In this document: positions 36,796 through 46,308 of the stretch, one piece after another
Numbering within the stretch: position 1 is the first letter of the stretch
Layout: every line of letters begins with the position of its first letter
Source: Terriglobales bacterium
GTDB lineage: Bacteria > Acidobacteriota > Terriglobia > Terriglobales > Acidobacteriaceae
Assembly (NCBI GenBank): GCA_025934735.1
Contig: JAICWP010000016.1
Span: forward strand, 42,277-106,276
Length of the DNA: 64,000 bases
Direction: 5' to 3'
Notes under the pieces: generated by a model
The model's input: only the letters and a program-made list of their open reading frames with translations
Told to the model about the DNA's origin: nothing
Database searches by the model: none
Program-made: the position numbers and the translations under genes

Positions 36796-37809
36796 CTAGC
36801 GCTCGGCTCTCGCGACCAAAGGTTTGCCTGAATTCTGATCGCATTGCTGGAGTTCGGCGTCTACCATTATGCGCACTAGTTCATCGAAGCCGGTACCGTG
36901 ACGCCACCCAAGTTTCTGGCGTGCCTTGGTAGGCTCCGCCAAGAGGTCCTGCACTTCGGCGGGTCGGTAGTACAGAGGATCAATCCGCACATGATCGTGC
37001 CAGTCCAGGCCGACATGGGCGAACGCTTTCTCCAGAAATTCGCGCACCGAGTGGTTCTCGCCGGTACCGATAACATAATCGTCGGGTCTCTCCTGCTGTA
37101 GCATCAGCCACATCGCCTCCACGTATTCCGGTGCGTACCCCCAGTCGCGCCGCGCCTCCAGGTTTCCCAGGTACAAATGGTCCTCCCATCCGACTTTAAT
37201 GTGGACGGCCGCACGCGCGATCTTTCGGGTTACGAAAGTTTCGCCCCGCCGCGGCGACTCATGGTTGAATAGAATCCCGCTGCAAGCGTACATCTGGTAT
37301 GCCTCGCGGTAATTGACCGTCGTGGCATGGGCAAAGAGTTTCGAACACGCGTACGGGCTGCGTGGGTGAAAGGGCGTGGTTTCCGACTGCGGTGGAGGAG
37401 CGCTCCCGAACATCTCGCTGGAGGAGGCCTGGTAAAAGCGGCAATGTAAACCGACGTGCCGGATGCCCTCCAGCAAGCGCAGGGCGCCGTTCGCGGTCAC
37501 GTCGCAGGTGTACTCGGGGATATCGAAGCTTACGCGCACATGGCTTTGCGCTCCCAGATTGTAGATTTCGTCGGGATGAATGTCGTAGAGCAGTTTCCAG
37601 AGACTGCTCGAGTCCGAAAGATCGGCAAAGTGGAGAAAAAGTCGGGTCTTTTCTTCGTGCCAGTCGGAATAGATGTTGTCCAACCGCAGCGTATTAAAGC
37701 TGCTGGAACGCCGCTTGATGCCATGGACCTCGTAACCCTTAGCCAGCAGAAACTCGGCTAAATACGAGCCGTCCTGGCCGGTAATGCCTGTGATTAACGC
37801 CCGCTTCAT
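36796..37809 (-). CDS. gmd: GDP-mannose 4,6-dehydratase
   Basis: Converts GDP-mannose to GDP-4-keto-6-deoxymannose. The NADP site is [20 protein letters not shown] with [12 protein letters not shown], the catalytic region is [10 protein letters not shown] and [11 protein letters not shown], and [17 protein letters not shown] is a hallmark of Gmd. At 337 residues it is slightly short but complete. Its start overlaps the stop of a second Gmd-like gene by four bases, and a C-methyltransferase lies upstream, so all three form one operon read leftward. Confidence 0.92.
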   Translation of the reverse strand: MKRALITGITGQDGSYLAEFLLAKGYEVHGIKRRSSSFNTLRLDNIYSDWHEEKTRLFLHFADLSDSSSLWKLLYDIHPDEIYNLGAQSHVRVSFDIPEYTCDVTANGALRLLEGIRHVGLHCRFYQASSSEMFGSAPPPQSETTPFHPRSPYACSKLFAHATTVNYREAYQMYACSGILFNHESPRRGETFVTRKIARAAVHIKVGWEDHLYLGNLEARRDWGYAPEYVEAMWLMLQQERPDDYVIGTGENHSVREFLEKAFAHVGLDWHDHVRIDPLYYRPAEVQDLLAEPTKARQKLGWRHGTGFDELVRIMVDAELQQCDQNSGKPLVARAER

Positions 37810-38825
37810 TGTTGCTCCTCAATGTCGGGAAACGTGAGATGCGGCAGGCTCGAAGATTTCGCGGCATCCGGGTTCTCTGCTTGCCTGTCTGCGTCCACCA
37901 TCAGCCGGATCATCTGCTCGAATGATACTCTGGGCCGCCACCCGGTTCGAGTGCGAAGTTTCGCAGGGTCGGCGCATAACGGATTCCGCGACCCTCTCCT
38001 GCGTAACAAGCTGTGGTCCTGCACAACGTGCTCCTGCCAACTCAGTCCGGCGGTCCCGAAAGCTATTCTGACGAAATCTCGAATGGTATGGAGAACGCCC
38101 GATCCGATCACGAACAGGTCAGGTCCTTCCACGCTTAGGATATCGTACATGGCCCGCACGTAATCGGGCGCGTACCCCCAATCAACCCGGGCTTCCAGAT
38201 CGGCGATCGCCAGCTTCTCCGCCTTGCCCCTGCTAATTCTCGCGGCCGCTTGCGTGATTTTTCGAGAAATGAAGGCAGGAGGCCGCAAGGGCGACTCGTG
38301 GTTGTACAACACCCCAATCGAAGCATAAACGTTGCACGCGTTGACGTAGTACCGGCAAAGCTGGATACCGGCGGCTTTCGAAATCCCATATGGGCAAATT
38401 GGATTCATCGGCGTGGCTTCATTTTGCGCCGAGCATGGCGGGTCGCCAAACACGAGGGACGATGCCGCATAGAACACCCGGCACCGCGGGCTCGCGGACG
38501 CCACCCCCCATAAGGCATTGTTCAATCCAAGGGTATTCACCTCAAGCATCTCGCGTACAGAATCCTCGCTGGCCATTACCGAATCCTCGGAGGATCCATG
38601 GAATGCGGCCAGATAATATAGTTGATTTGGTTGCACGCTCCGGATCAGGTTTACGATCTGCTCGCGATTTCTAACATCCAGGGAATGAAAATCTGAGCCG
38701 GTGGTACTGGCGGAATGCCGCCCCACACCCACGACTCGGTACCCTTTTTGGCGCAGCAACTGGCGAAGGTACGTCCCATCCTGGCCTTCAGAACCGATGA
38801 TCAATGCAGTATTCAAGTCAGGCAA
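37806..38825 (-). CDS. Gmd-like NAD(P)-dependent epimerase/dehydratase
   Basis: A diverged relative of the downstream Gmd: [20 protein letters not shown] at the N terminus, [11 protein letters not shown] and [15 protein letters not shown] for catalysis, and [17 protein letters not shown] in place of the Gmd hallmark. The Ser-Ser-Glu of Gmd is Ser-Ser-Leu here, so the reaction may be epimerisation or reduction of the 4-keto sugar rather than dehydration. It overlaps both neighbours (4 and 8 bases), which ties it to the same pathway. Confidence 0.85.
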   Translation of the reverse strand: MPDLNTALIIGSEGQDGTYLRQLLRQKGYRVVGVGRHSASTTGSDFHSLDVRNREQIVNLIRSVQPNQLYYLAAFHGSSEDSVMASEDSVREMLEVNTLGLNNALWGVASASPRCRVFYAASSLVFGDPPCSAQNEATPMNPICPYGISKAAGIQLCRYYVNACNVYASIGVLYNHESPLRPPAFISRKITQAAARISRGKAEKLAIADLEARVDWGYAPDYVRAMYDILSVEGPDLFVIGSGVLHTIRDFVRIAFGTAGLSWQEHVVQDHSLLRRRGSRNPLCADPAKLRTRTGWRPRVSFEQMIRLMVDADRQAENPDAAKSSSLPHLTFPDIEEQQ

Positions 38826-40062
38826 GCTCGATGGTTGGCAGCGGAAACAGGAGCCTTCCGCCAGCCTTCAAAAAGCTCTTCTCTCTTTCCACGATGTTAT
38901 CTCGAAAATGCCAGGGCAACACCAGAAACACATCCGGCCTCCTCGCCCGCGCTTCGGACTCGGAAATGATCGGAATCAGAGTCCCGGGAGTGTACGAGCC
39001 GAATTTGTCAGGATTCACCTCAGCGATGAACTGAACCATGTCGCTGGTGATTCCGCAATACTGTAACAACACGTTGCCCTTGGTCGAAGCCCCATACCCG
39101 AACACGCGCAGCCCCGAAGCGTTCAGGCCCGTGAGTCGCTCAATCAGCGCCGCTCGGTGCCGGTGTACGCGATCGGCAAACGCCTGATAAGGCTCCCTGC
39201 TATCCAGGGCCTGCTCATTTTCGTCGCACAGGGCTTTATGAACGGCGGCGCTGACCGGCCGCGCCAATCCCTTTTTGGCTGCAGTTACAGAGAAGCTACC
39301 ACCATTCACGGCGTTGAATTCCAGGCCGATAATTTCGAAGCCAACCTTTTGGGCCATCCACAGCATTTGCTTAACAGCGTAATACTCGAGGTGCTCGTGG
39401 CAGATGGTATCGTAGGAATTCGCGGCCAGCATGCGGGGAAGGTAGCTTTGCTCGAAGACCCAAATGCCATCATCCGCTAACACCTCGAATACCTCCCGCA
39501 TAAACTGCAGCGGCGATTCCAAGTCGTAAAACATGGCTATGGACGTTACAACTTTCGCAGGATCTGGGCCGACTTCCTGAAAATAGCGCTTTGCAGAAAA
39601 AAAATGCGGGATTCGCCGGGCGTGCGGTGGATAGAATTCCGCAAATTTGCTGGCACTGGGGTCCATGCCCACCAGTTCGAGTCCGGGGGCGTTCATGGCA
39701 GCCAGCAGGGTACCGTCATTGCTTCCGATATCCAGAACGACGTTACCGCGCGATAGCGGCACCACCTTTCGGATCTCCTCCGCCTTCTTCTGCAAGTGCT
39801 GCACCATGGAGCGATTCAGCCCTGAACGGTAACCGTAAGCGTTGCCATACATTTGCTCCGGCGCGAAGGAATGCTTCAGTTGTACCAGGCCACAGGCATC
39901 CTGCTGCGCCCCAGTACTGCACTTCACCAGTTCCAGGGGGCCCCGCTCGACTGGCCCGGGGGTCTTTGGGAATACTCCGGTAAGGGCTTGCATACCTAAG
40001 TCCAGGATCGGCTCTAATTCAGGGTTGCCACAGATCCGGCACTGATGGATTTCACGATACAT
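38818..40062 (-). CDS. sugar C-methyltransferase (TylC3/NovU type)
   Basis: The three-part plan of C-methyltransferases that act on nucleotide 4-keto sugars is complete in 414 residues: a zinc-binding N domain (CRICGNPELEPILDLG), a SAM domain (VVLDIGSNDGTLLAAMNAPG) with the active-site CHEHLEYYAV near 225, and a C-terminal domain with RVFGYGASTKGNVLLQYCGI. With two Gmd-type genes downstream in the same operon, a branched-chain 6-deoxy sugar on GDP is predicted, similar in concept to virenose. The position of methylation is inferred from the family, not shown. Confidence 0.9.
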   Translation of the reverse strand: MYREIHQCRICGNPELEPILDLGMQALTGVFPKTPGPVERGPLELVKCSTGAQQDACGLVQLKHSFAPEQMYGNAYGYRSGLNRSMVQHLQKKAEEIRKVVPLSRGNVVLDIGSNDGTLLAAMNAPGLELVGMDPSASKFAEFYPPHARRIPHFFSAKRYFQEVGPDPAKVVTSIAMFYDLESPLQFMREVFEVLADDGIWVFEQSYLPRMLAANSYDTICHEHLEYYAVKQMLWMAQKVGFEIIGLEFNAVNGGSFSVTAAKKGLARPVSAAVHKALCDENEQALDSREPYQAFADRVHRHRAALIERLTGLNASGLRVFGYGASTKGNVLLQYCGITSDMVQFIAEVNPDKFGSYTPGTLIPIISESEARARRPDVFLVLPWHFRDNIVEREKSFLKAGGRLLFPLPTIELA

Positions 40063-40133
40063 AGGTGATGTAGACTAACAGTCCAGGTTTCACGATAGCA
40101 AAATACGTGCGCGAACCCCACAGCCGTGGTGGA

Positions 40134-40997
40134 TCAGAGGGATTGGCGGCGATTCACATACTCCGCCAGTGCCTCCTGCCACGGGCGGAATTCGGCGATG
40201 CCGATAGACCGCAACTGAGAGTTGTCGAGCACGGAATAGGCGGGGCGACGGGCCTTGGCTCCGAAACTCCGGCTGTCCGTGGGCTGCAGGTCGGCAGCCA
40301 CTTTTGCCAAGCGGAACACTTCCGCGGCGAATTCATACCACGAGCACTGGCCGGTGCTGGTCATGTGATACAAGCCATGACGTTCCGATTCGATCAGCGG
40401 CAGCACCCGCTCTGCCAAATCGGCAGTGGATGTAGGTGTAATGATCTGGTCGGCAACCACACGAATGGTTTTCTTCTGAGCTGCCAGCTTCAACATGGTT
40501 TCCACAAAGTTGCCGCCCTTGCTGCGGCTGCCCCCCATGCCATAAAGCCCGCAAGTGCGAATCACAAAATGGCGTGAGCAGTACCGGCGCACAGCAAATT
40601 CGCCCGCCAGCTTGGAGATGGCATAAACCGACAGCGGCTGCGGCAGGTCCGTTTCCACATAAGGGTTGCGCTTTTCCCCGCCAAACACGTAATCGGTGCT
40701 GAAGTGGGCCAGCGCGGCCCCCGCCTGCTCGGCAGCCTGCGCCAGGTTGCGCACTCCCACCACATTCACGGCAAAAGCTTTTTCCGCCTGGTCTTCGCAG
40801 TCGTCCACTCGATGAAACGCGGCGGTGTTGATAATGCATTCTGGGCGGACGCCGGCCACGGCCTGGCGCACCACTTCCGGCGAGCAGATGTCGAGTTGTT
40901 CATGCGTGGCAGGCTGTACCTCGTGCCCGCCTTTCTCCAAAACGGGGGCCAGGTCCTGAGCCAGTTGGCCGGCGGCTCCAATCAGCAAAACTCGCAT
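40134..40997 (-). CDS. rmlD: dTDP-4-dehydrorhamnose reductase
   Basis: Last step of dTDP-L-rhamnose synthesis. MRVLLIGAAGQLAQDLAPVL binds the cofactor, STDYVFGGEKRNPYVE and VYAISKLAGEFAV hold the catalytic residues, and FVIRTCGLYG is typical. 287 residues. It lies 7 kb from rmlA-C and on the opposite strand, so it is expressed separately. It diverges from the GT2-methyltransferase gene at 41.1 kb. Confidence 0.94.
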   Translation of the reverse strand: MRVLLIGAAGQLAQDLAPVLEKGGHEVQPATHEQLDICSPEVVRQAVAGVRPECIINTAAFHRVDDCEDQAEKAFAVNVVGVRNLAQAAEQAGAALAHFSTDYVFGGEKRNPYVETDLPQPLSVYAISKLAGEFAVRRYCSRHFVIRTCGLYGMGGSRSKGGNFVETMLKLAAQKKTIRVVADQIITPTSTADLAERVLPLIESERHGLYHMTSTGQCSWYEFAAEVFRLAKVAADLQPTDSRSFGAKARRPAYSVLDNSQLRSIGIAEFRPWQEALAEYVNRRQSL

Positions 40998-41134
40998 ATC
41001 AAGCTAATTGTATGCAGAACAGCATCTATTTGCCTGACAGGGGCTAGACCCGGTCGCTGATCAAATTCATTTGCCTGCCTGGATTTCGTAGTGGTGGCCA
41101 ATGGTAAGATGCGGAATATCGGGGAAGTTCCTTC

Positions 41135-42697
41135 ATGATGGCAGTGCCTGACGGAATGGGGGTTCAGGCGCCCCTTCGCAAAAAACGCATTCTGATTTTT
41201 GTGGTCGCCTATAATGCCGAGCGCACCATCGAAAAGGTGGTGTCGCGCATCCCCGCCTCTCTTTCGCAGTACGACACCGAGATTCTGGTTATTGATGATT
41301 GTTCGCGCGACCAGACCTTTGCCCGGGCCCACGCGGCGCAGAAAAGCGGCGGTTGCCCCTTTCCTCTGACCGTGCTCTACAACCTAGTCCCACAAGGCTA
41401 CGGTGGCAACCAGAAGATCGGCTTCCACTATGCCATCGAGAATGGTTTTGACGCAGTGGCCCTGATCCATGGCGACGGCCAGTACGCCCCCGAATGTCTT
41501 CCGGACCTTCTGCAATCGCTGCTGGCCGGCGAAGCCGATGTCGTGCTGGGTTCGCGCATGATGACCCGCTTCGGCGCCCTGAAGGAGGGCATGCCACTCT
41601 ACAAGTTCTTAGGAAATCGCATCCTTACCGGGATCCAAAACCGCCTGCTGCACGCGTCGCTGAGCGAGTTTCATTCTGGATACCGCGTGTATGCGGTGCC
41701 GGCCTTGTCGAGCCTGCCCTTCGAACGCAACACCAATGACTACCATTTTGACACCGAAATCCTTATCCAGTTGCTGCGTGCTGGGGCTCGCGTGAAGGAA
41801 TCGCCCATTCCGACCTATTACGGCGATGAAATCAGCAACGTCAAAGGGCTGAAATATGCTTTCAACGTCCTACGCTCTACTCTGCTGAGCCGAGCACAGG
41901 ACTACAGCATTCTGTATGAGCGCAAGTTCGACGTCAGCCGGCCTACCGAGAACAATGTCTTCTATCAACCCAAATTCCATTTTGAGAGTCCCCACCGCCT
42001 GGCTCTGGAGCGCGTGCGGCCAGGCTCTTCCGTGGCCGATATCGGCTGTGCCGGCGGATACGTGGCGCAGAGTTTGAAACAGAAGCAATGCCGAGTGACC
42101 GGCATTGACCAGTTTTCGGTGGATCGCGACAGCAACTTGGACGAGTTCGTGCAGTGTGACCTGGACCGCGGCGAGTTTCCTGTTGATGCTGGCCGCTTCG
42201 ACTACGTTTTGCTGCTCGATATTGTGGAGCATTTGCGTTCTCCGGAGCGCCTGTTGGACACCCTGCGCCAGGCGCGCCGCACGGGAAACGACCTGACCGT
42301 AATCTTCAGTACCGGGAACGTCGCATTTGTGGTTACCCGTTTGGGCTTGTCGGCAGGCTGGTTCAACTATGGGGTAAGAGGAATTCTCGACCTCACGCAC
42401 ACCCGCCTGTTCACCTTCCGCACCGCGCGTAATCTTTTTGAGCAATCGGGTTACGTCGTCGAGGAAGTTCGGGGCGTGCCCGCACCCTTTCCGTTAGCAC
42501 TAGGCGATAACATGCTAAGCCGGCTACTCCTGAGACTCAACCGATGGCTCATAAAGCTCTCGAAGTCCATATTCGCCTACCAGATTTTTATGGTGTGCAA
42601 GCCAACGCCGTCCCTTGAGTGGTTGCTGCAGAAGGCTCATGAAGCCAGCCGCGAGAAAGTCAAAACCGAGATGGCGGGCGTGGGGAGCCCCGATTAG
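41135..42697 (+). CDS. family 2 glycosyltransferase - SAM methyltransferase fusion
   Basis: Residues about 15-250 are a GT2 domain: ILIFVVAYNAERTIEKVVSR, VIDDCSRDQTFARA, LIHGDGQYAPECLPDLL and VLGSRMMTRFG, then NDYHFDTEILIQLL. Residues about 285-470 form a class I methyltransferase with SVADIGCAGGYVAQSLKQKQ and LLDIVEHLRSPERLLD. The order matches the fusion at 33.4 kb but the sequences differ. GGGGAAG lies about seven bases before the start, where two ATGs are adjacent. It is followed by another GT2 gene on the same strand. Confidence 0.9.
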   Translation: MMAVPDGMGVQAPLRKKRILIFVVAYNAERTIEKVVSRIPASLSQYDTEILVIDDCSRDQTFARAHAAQKSGGCPFPLTVLYNLVPQGYGGNQKIGFHYAIENGFDAVALIHGDGQYAPECLPDLLQSLLAGEADVVLGSRMMTRFGALKEGMPLYKFLGNRILTGIQNRLLHASLSEFHSGYRVYAVPALSSLPFERNTNDYHFDTEILIQLLRAGARVKESPIPTYYGDEISNVKGLKYAFNVLRSTLLSRAQDYSILYERKFDVSRPTENNVFYQPKFHFESPHRLALERVRPGSSVADIGCAGGYVAQSLKQKQCRVTGIDQFSVDRDSNLDEFVQCDLDRGEFPVDAGRFDYVLLLDIVEHLRSPERLLDTLRQARRTGNDLTVIFSTGNVAFVVTRLGLSAGWFNYGVRGILDLTHTRLFTFRTARNLFEQSGYVVEEVRGVPAPFPLALGDNMLSRLLLRLNRWLIKLSKSIFAYQIFMVCKPTPSLEWLLQKAHEASREKVKTEMAGVGSPD

Positions 42698-42787
42698 CCG
42701 AATTCGTGCCAGAATTTGTGCCGCTCTCGACGGCTGCTGCGGTATGTTTTCCCGCATGAGAGAATTGCCCCTGCGCCTCCTGTGAAC

Positions 42788-43852
42788 ATGGTCTCCGTTC
42801 TCATCTGCACCTTCAATAGCCGGCGGGTGCTGCCTGCCTGCCTGCGGGCGCTGGAACAGCAGGATTGTGGCCCCTTGGAGGTGGTGATTGTAGATAACGC
42901 TTCCACGGACGGCACACGGGAGGTTCTAGCGCATCTCCAGCCGCCGAAATACCAGCTCATTCTGAACGAAAACAATCTGGGTTTTGCCGCCGCCCAGAAC
43001 CAGGCCATTCGCCGCTCAAAAGGGGAGTGGCTCCTGAGCCTGAACCCCGATGTCGTCCTCAGCCCGAATTTCATTTCTCATTTGCTGTTCGCGGCCGAGC
43101 AGGACGCCCGGGTGGGCACGCTTTGCGGGAAGTTGCTGCGCTGGAATCCAGGCGGGGAGCCGGAATTTACCTCGACAATTGATTCCACTGGCATTTATTT
43201 CACCCGCAACCTGCGCCATTTTGACCGGGGCAGCGAGCAGCCCGATGAGGGACAGTACCAGGAAATGCAGTACGTCTTTGGCGCCACAGCCGCGGCCGCG
43301 CTTTACCGGCGGGCGATGGTGGAGGATGTCTCGGTGGAAGGCGAGTTCTTCGATCAGGACTTTTTTGCCTACCGCGAAGATGCGGACCTGGCCTGGCGCG
43401 CTCAGTTGCTGGGCTGGCGCTGCCTGTACGCGCCCTCGGCTGTGGGTTGGCACGAGCGCCGCGTCACCCCGGAGCGCTTCCGGCAATTGCCTCTGTTGAT
43501 CAACTGGCATTCCGTCAAAAACCGATTCCTCATGCGGATGAAGAATGCCACACCGGGAACCTGCCTCCGCCTCTTGCCTTCTATCGGCTATCGCGACCTG
43601 CTGATTGTGGGCTACTCCGTACTCGTGGACCGCAGGCTGCTCTCGGCGTTGGGCTTCGTCTGGAAGAATCGGCAGCGCACCCGGCAGAAGCGCGCATGGA
43701 TTCAGGCACGTCGGCGTGCCCCGGAGAGAGACATGCGTGTATGGTTTCGCAACACACCGGTCGCATTTCCTGCCGCCGGCACCAGCGCTTCGGCGCAACC
43801 TGCGACGCAGCGGCAGGCAGTTGCGCCTGCCCAGACTAAAATAACAAAATGA
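42788..43852 (+). CDS. family 2 glycosyltransferase (rhamnosyltransferase-like)
   Basis: A compact GT2 enzyme: VSVLICTFNSRRVLPACLRA, VIVDNASTDGTREVL, LLSLNPDVVLSPNFI and the late FFAYREDADLAWRAQLLGW that characterises rhamnosyl- and related transferases. The start is uncertain because no clear ribosome site is visible; the ATG at the beginning of the GT2 domain is used, with a GTG six bases earlier and another 72 bases earlier as options. Its stop overlaps the DUF763 start as ATGA. Confidence 0.88.
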   Translation: MVSVLICTFNSRRVLPACLRALEQQDCGPLEVVIVDNASTDGTREVLAHLQPPKYQLILNENNLGFAAAQNQAIRRSKGEWLLSLNPDVVLSPNFISHLLFAAEQDARVGTLCGKLLRWNPGGEPEFTSTIDSTGIYFTRNLRHFDRGSEQPDEGQYQEMQYVFGATAAAALYRRAMVEDVSVEGEFFDQDFFAYREDADLAWRAQLLGWRCLYAPSAVGWHERRVTPERFRQLPLLINWHSVKNRFLMRMKNATPGTCLRLLPSIGYRDLLIVGYSVLVDRRLLSALGFVWKNRQRTRQKRAWIQARRRAPERDMRVWFRNTPVAFPAAGTSASAQPATQRQAVAPAQTKITK

Positions 43853-45099
43853 AGCGCTCCGGAGTTGCCGACCTGCCCCTGCACGGCGGACGTGTGCCCG
43901 CATGGCTGGCCGAGCGCATGACCCGCCTGGGAACCGCCATTTCCGAGAGCGTTCTCTACCACTACGGCCCTTCCGAGTTGCTCTCGCGCCTGAGCGATCC
44001 CTTCTGGTTTCAGGCGCTGGGCTCAGTCATGGGGATGGACTGGCATTCTTCCGGCATCACTACTTCTGTGTTGGGGGCGCTGAAGCGCGGCCTAAATCCT
44101 CGCGCCGGCGAACTGGGCATCTACATTTGCGGCGGGCGCGGCCGCCATTCCCGCAAAACGCCAGACGAATTGCGGGCTGTGGCGGAGCGCACTGGTGACG
44201 ACGGCGACGCCCTGGTGCGGGCCAGCCGCCTGGCAGCTCGCATCGATAACAATGCTATCGCTGACGGATTCCAGCTCTACCTGCACAGCTTCATCCTGAG
44301 CGCCGGCGGCGACTGGGCAATCGTGCAGCAGGGGATGAACGAAGCCACCGCTATGGCCCGGCGTTATCACTGGCATTCTGCCAGCGTGCGCGATTTCGTT
44401 TCGGAGCCCCACACTGCCATCGTGGGCGAGTACCAGGGCACCATCATGAACCTAGTAGACCGGCAGGCGAAACCGGCGCAGGCGGCGCTACTGGAAATCG
44501 CTGGCGAGCGGCCGGAGAGCACGCTGGCCGAGGCTCGCAAGCTCGCCATGCCGCGCCACCATGACGTGCGCGTGCACGATGTGGACCTCAAGCGCCTTGG
44601 CGCTGTCCTGGCGCTGGCTTACGAGCGCGAGTTCCGCGATTTCGCTTCCCTGTTGCTGCTGCAGAAGCTGGGCCCGCGCACGCTGCAGTCTCTGGCGCTG
44701 ATTGCGGAAGTGGTGCACGGCGCACCCAGCCGCTTCTCCGATCCGGCGCGTTTTTCTTTTGCCCACGGCGGCAAGGATGGCCATCCTTTTCCCGTGCCCC
44801 TCAAGACTTATAACCAGTCCATCTCCGTATTGCGCAATGCGCTGGACCGCGCCCGGCTAGGCAATCCGGAGAAAATGGACGGCTTTCGCCGCCTCGAGCA
44901 GTTTGTGCGTGGTATTGAGGAGCGGCACGCCCCCACAGCTGACCTCGATGCCGCCATAGTGCACGAGCGCGCAATCTCGCCGGAGTTGGGCGGAGCAACG
45001 GTGCTGGAAGACGGTAAACGCACTTCTCATAAACCGGGACGCGCCAGATCGCAAAACAGGCAGTTGCCTCTTTTTGGAGATCACACAGGCGTAAGTTGA
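43849..45099 (+). CDS. DUF763 family protein
   Basis: A 416-residue member of DUF763, recognised from GVADLPLHGGRVPAWLAERM at the N terminus, ICGGRGRHSRKTP near 96 and the HDVRVHDVDLKRLG and YEREFRDFASLLLLQKLGPR segments. The family occurs widely in archaea and in scattered bacteria and has no established role that I can name. It is rich in His and basic residues in the middle. The four-base overlap with the preceding glycosyltransferase shows translational coupling, which may be incidental to function. The C-terminal 40 residues are low-complexity and basic. Confidence 0.88.
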   Translation: MKRSGVADLPLHGGRVPAWLAERMTRLGTAISESVLYHYGPSELLSRLSDPFWFQALGSVMGMDWHSSGITTSVLGALKRGLNPRAGELGIYICGGRGRHSRKTPDELRAVAERTGDDGDALVRASRLAARIDNNAIADGFQLYLHSFILSAGGDWAIVQQGMNEATAMARRYHWHSASVRDFVSEPHTAIVGEYQGTIMNLVDRQAKPAQAALLEIAGERPESTLAEARKLAMPRHHDVRVHDVDLKRLGAVLALAYEREFRDFASLLLLQKLGPRTLQSLALIAEVVHGAPSRFSDPARFSFAHGGKDGHPFPVPLKTYNQSISVLRNALDRARLGNPEKMDGFRRLEQFVRGIEERHAPTADLDAAIVHERAISPELGGATVLEDGKRTSHKPGRARSQNRQLPLFGDHTGVS

Positions 45100-45134
45100 A
45101 TGCCCCCGTTCCGCTCCTTCGCCCTCTCCCGCCC

Positions 45135-45148
45135 GTGAATTTATTCAC
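45135..45148. promoter_or_regulatory. CRP/FNR-type operator, distal site of adh
   Basis: GTGAATTTATTCAC is a GTGA-N6-TCAC inverted repeat with six-base perfect arms. Its centre lies 22 bases from the centre of the second site, about two DNA turns. Confidence 0.6.
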
Positions 45149-45155
45149 ACCCGAT

Positions 45156-45171
45156 TGTGACGCAGGTCACA
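45156..45171. promoter_or_regulatory. CRP/FNR-type operator, proximal site of adh
   Basis: TGTGACGCAGGTCACA is a perfect TGTGA-N6-TCACA palindrome. Its centre is 29.5 bases before the -10-like hexamer TAGAGT (45193-45198), which puts it near -41.5 from the predicted transcription start, the class II activator position. Confidence 0.7.
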
Positions 45172-45228
45172 GGCACTTGTTTGCACTCGGAATAGAGTCC
45201 TTGAATCTTGAACGAGGAGGAGATGAGT

Positions 45229-46296
45229 ATGCCAACTGCAAAAACCATGAAGGCAGCCGTGGTCGAGAAATTCGGCGCGCCGCTCGTTGTTCGTGAAGTT
45301 CCCGTTCCCACGCCCGGTCCAGGCCAAGCCCTGGTGGAAGTTGTCGCCAGCGGGGTGTGTCACACCGACCTGCACGCCGCCGAGGGTGATTGGCCGCTCA
45401 AGCCGTCGCTTCCTTTCACGCCAGGCCATGAAGGCGCCGGGGTTGTAGTCGCGCTGGGGCCGGGGGTGACGCACTTGAAAGAAGGGGATCGCGTAGGGAT
45501 TGCGTGGTTGCACAGCGCGTGTGGCCATTGCGAGTTCTGTCTCTCCGGGTGGGAAACATTGTGCCCGGAACAAAACAACTCCGGCTATTCCGTCGATGGA
45601 AGCTTCGCTGAATACGCGGTTGCGCAAGCAGATTATCTGGGAAGAATCCCCGAAAACCTGCCGTTTGTGGACGCCGCTCCGATTCTCTGTGCCGGGGTCA
45701 CCACCTACAAAGGCCTGAAGCAAACCCAGACGCGGCCGGGCGAGTGGGTCGTAATCTCAGGAGCCGGCGGGCTGGGTCACGTCGCCATTCAGTACGCGAA
45801 GGCCATGGGTATGCACGTAGCAGCCGTGGACCTGGGGCCCGAAAAGATGGCGCTGGCGCGCAAACTTGGAGCTGAGATCACGATTGACGCCAAAACGCAG
45901 GATCCGCCCGCGGAGATTCAAAAGCAGATCGGCGGGGCGCACGGAGTTTTGGTCACCGCGGTTTCGACCATAGCCTTCAAGCAGGCGATTGGCATGCTTC
46001 GCCGCGGCGGGACCTGCGTCCTCAACGGCTTGCCTCCAGGAGAGTTTCCCGTCTCCATCTTTGACATGGTCCTGAACGGCTATACGTTGCGGGGCTCAAT
46101 TGTCGGCACTCGCAAGGACCTGGAGGAAGCGCTGGCTTTCGCTGCTGAGGGCAAAGTAAAAGCCACCATAGAGACGGTGCCGCTCGAATCCGTCAATGAC
46201 GTTTTTGGCCGCTTGAAAACTGGACAAGTGAACGGACGCGTCGTCCTGGGAATCGGCGAGCAAGAAACTCGGAGGAAATCAACCGTGGCAGCGTGA
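45229..46296 (+). CDS. zinc-dependent alcohol dehydrogenase (AdhP-like)
   Basis: A medium-chain alcohol dehydrogenase that should oxidise primary alcohols or reduce aldehydes with NAD. Catalytic zinc ligands are in [15 protein letters not shown] and [11 protein letters not shown], the structural zinc site is [15 protein letters not shown], and the NAD fold begins with [19 protein letters not shown]. About 355 residues, as usual for the AdhP group. Of three possible starts, the ATG eight bases after GAGGAGG is best placed. Two CRP/FNR-type operators upstream suggest control by carbon or oxygen/NO status. It converges on bipA with only 12 bases between the stops. Confidence 0.92.
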   Translation: MPTAKTMKAAVVEKFGAPLVVREVPVPTPGPGQALVEVVASGVCHTDLHAAEGDWPLKPSLPFTPGHEGAGVVVALGPGVTHLKEGDRVGIAWLHSACGHCEFCLSGWETLCPEQNNSGYSVDGSFAEYAVAQADYLGRIPENLPFVDAAPILCAGVTTYKGLKQTQTRPGEWVVISGAGGLGHVAIQYAKAMGMHVAAVDLGPEKMALARKLGAEITIDAKTQDPPAEIQKQIGGAHGVLVTAVSTIAFKQAIGMLRRGGTCVLNGLPPGEFPVSIFDMVLNGYTLRGSIVGTRKDLEEALAFAAEGKVKATIETVPLESVNDVFGRLKTGQVNGRVVLGIGEQETRRKSTVAA

Positions 46297-46308
46297 TCAG
46301 CTCAGCGG

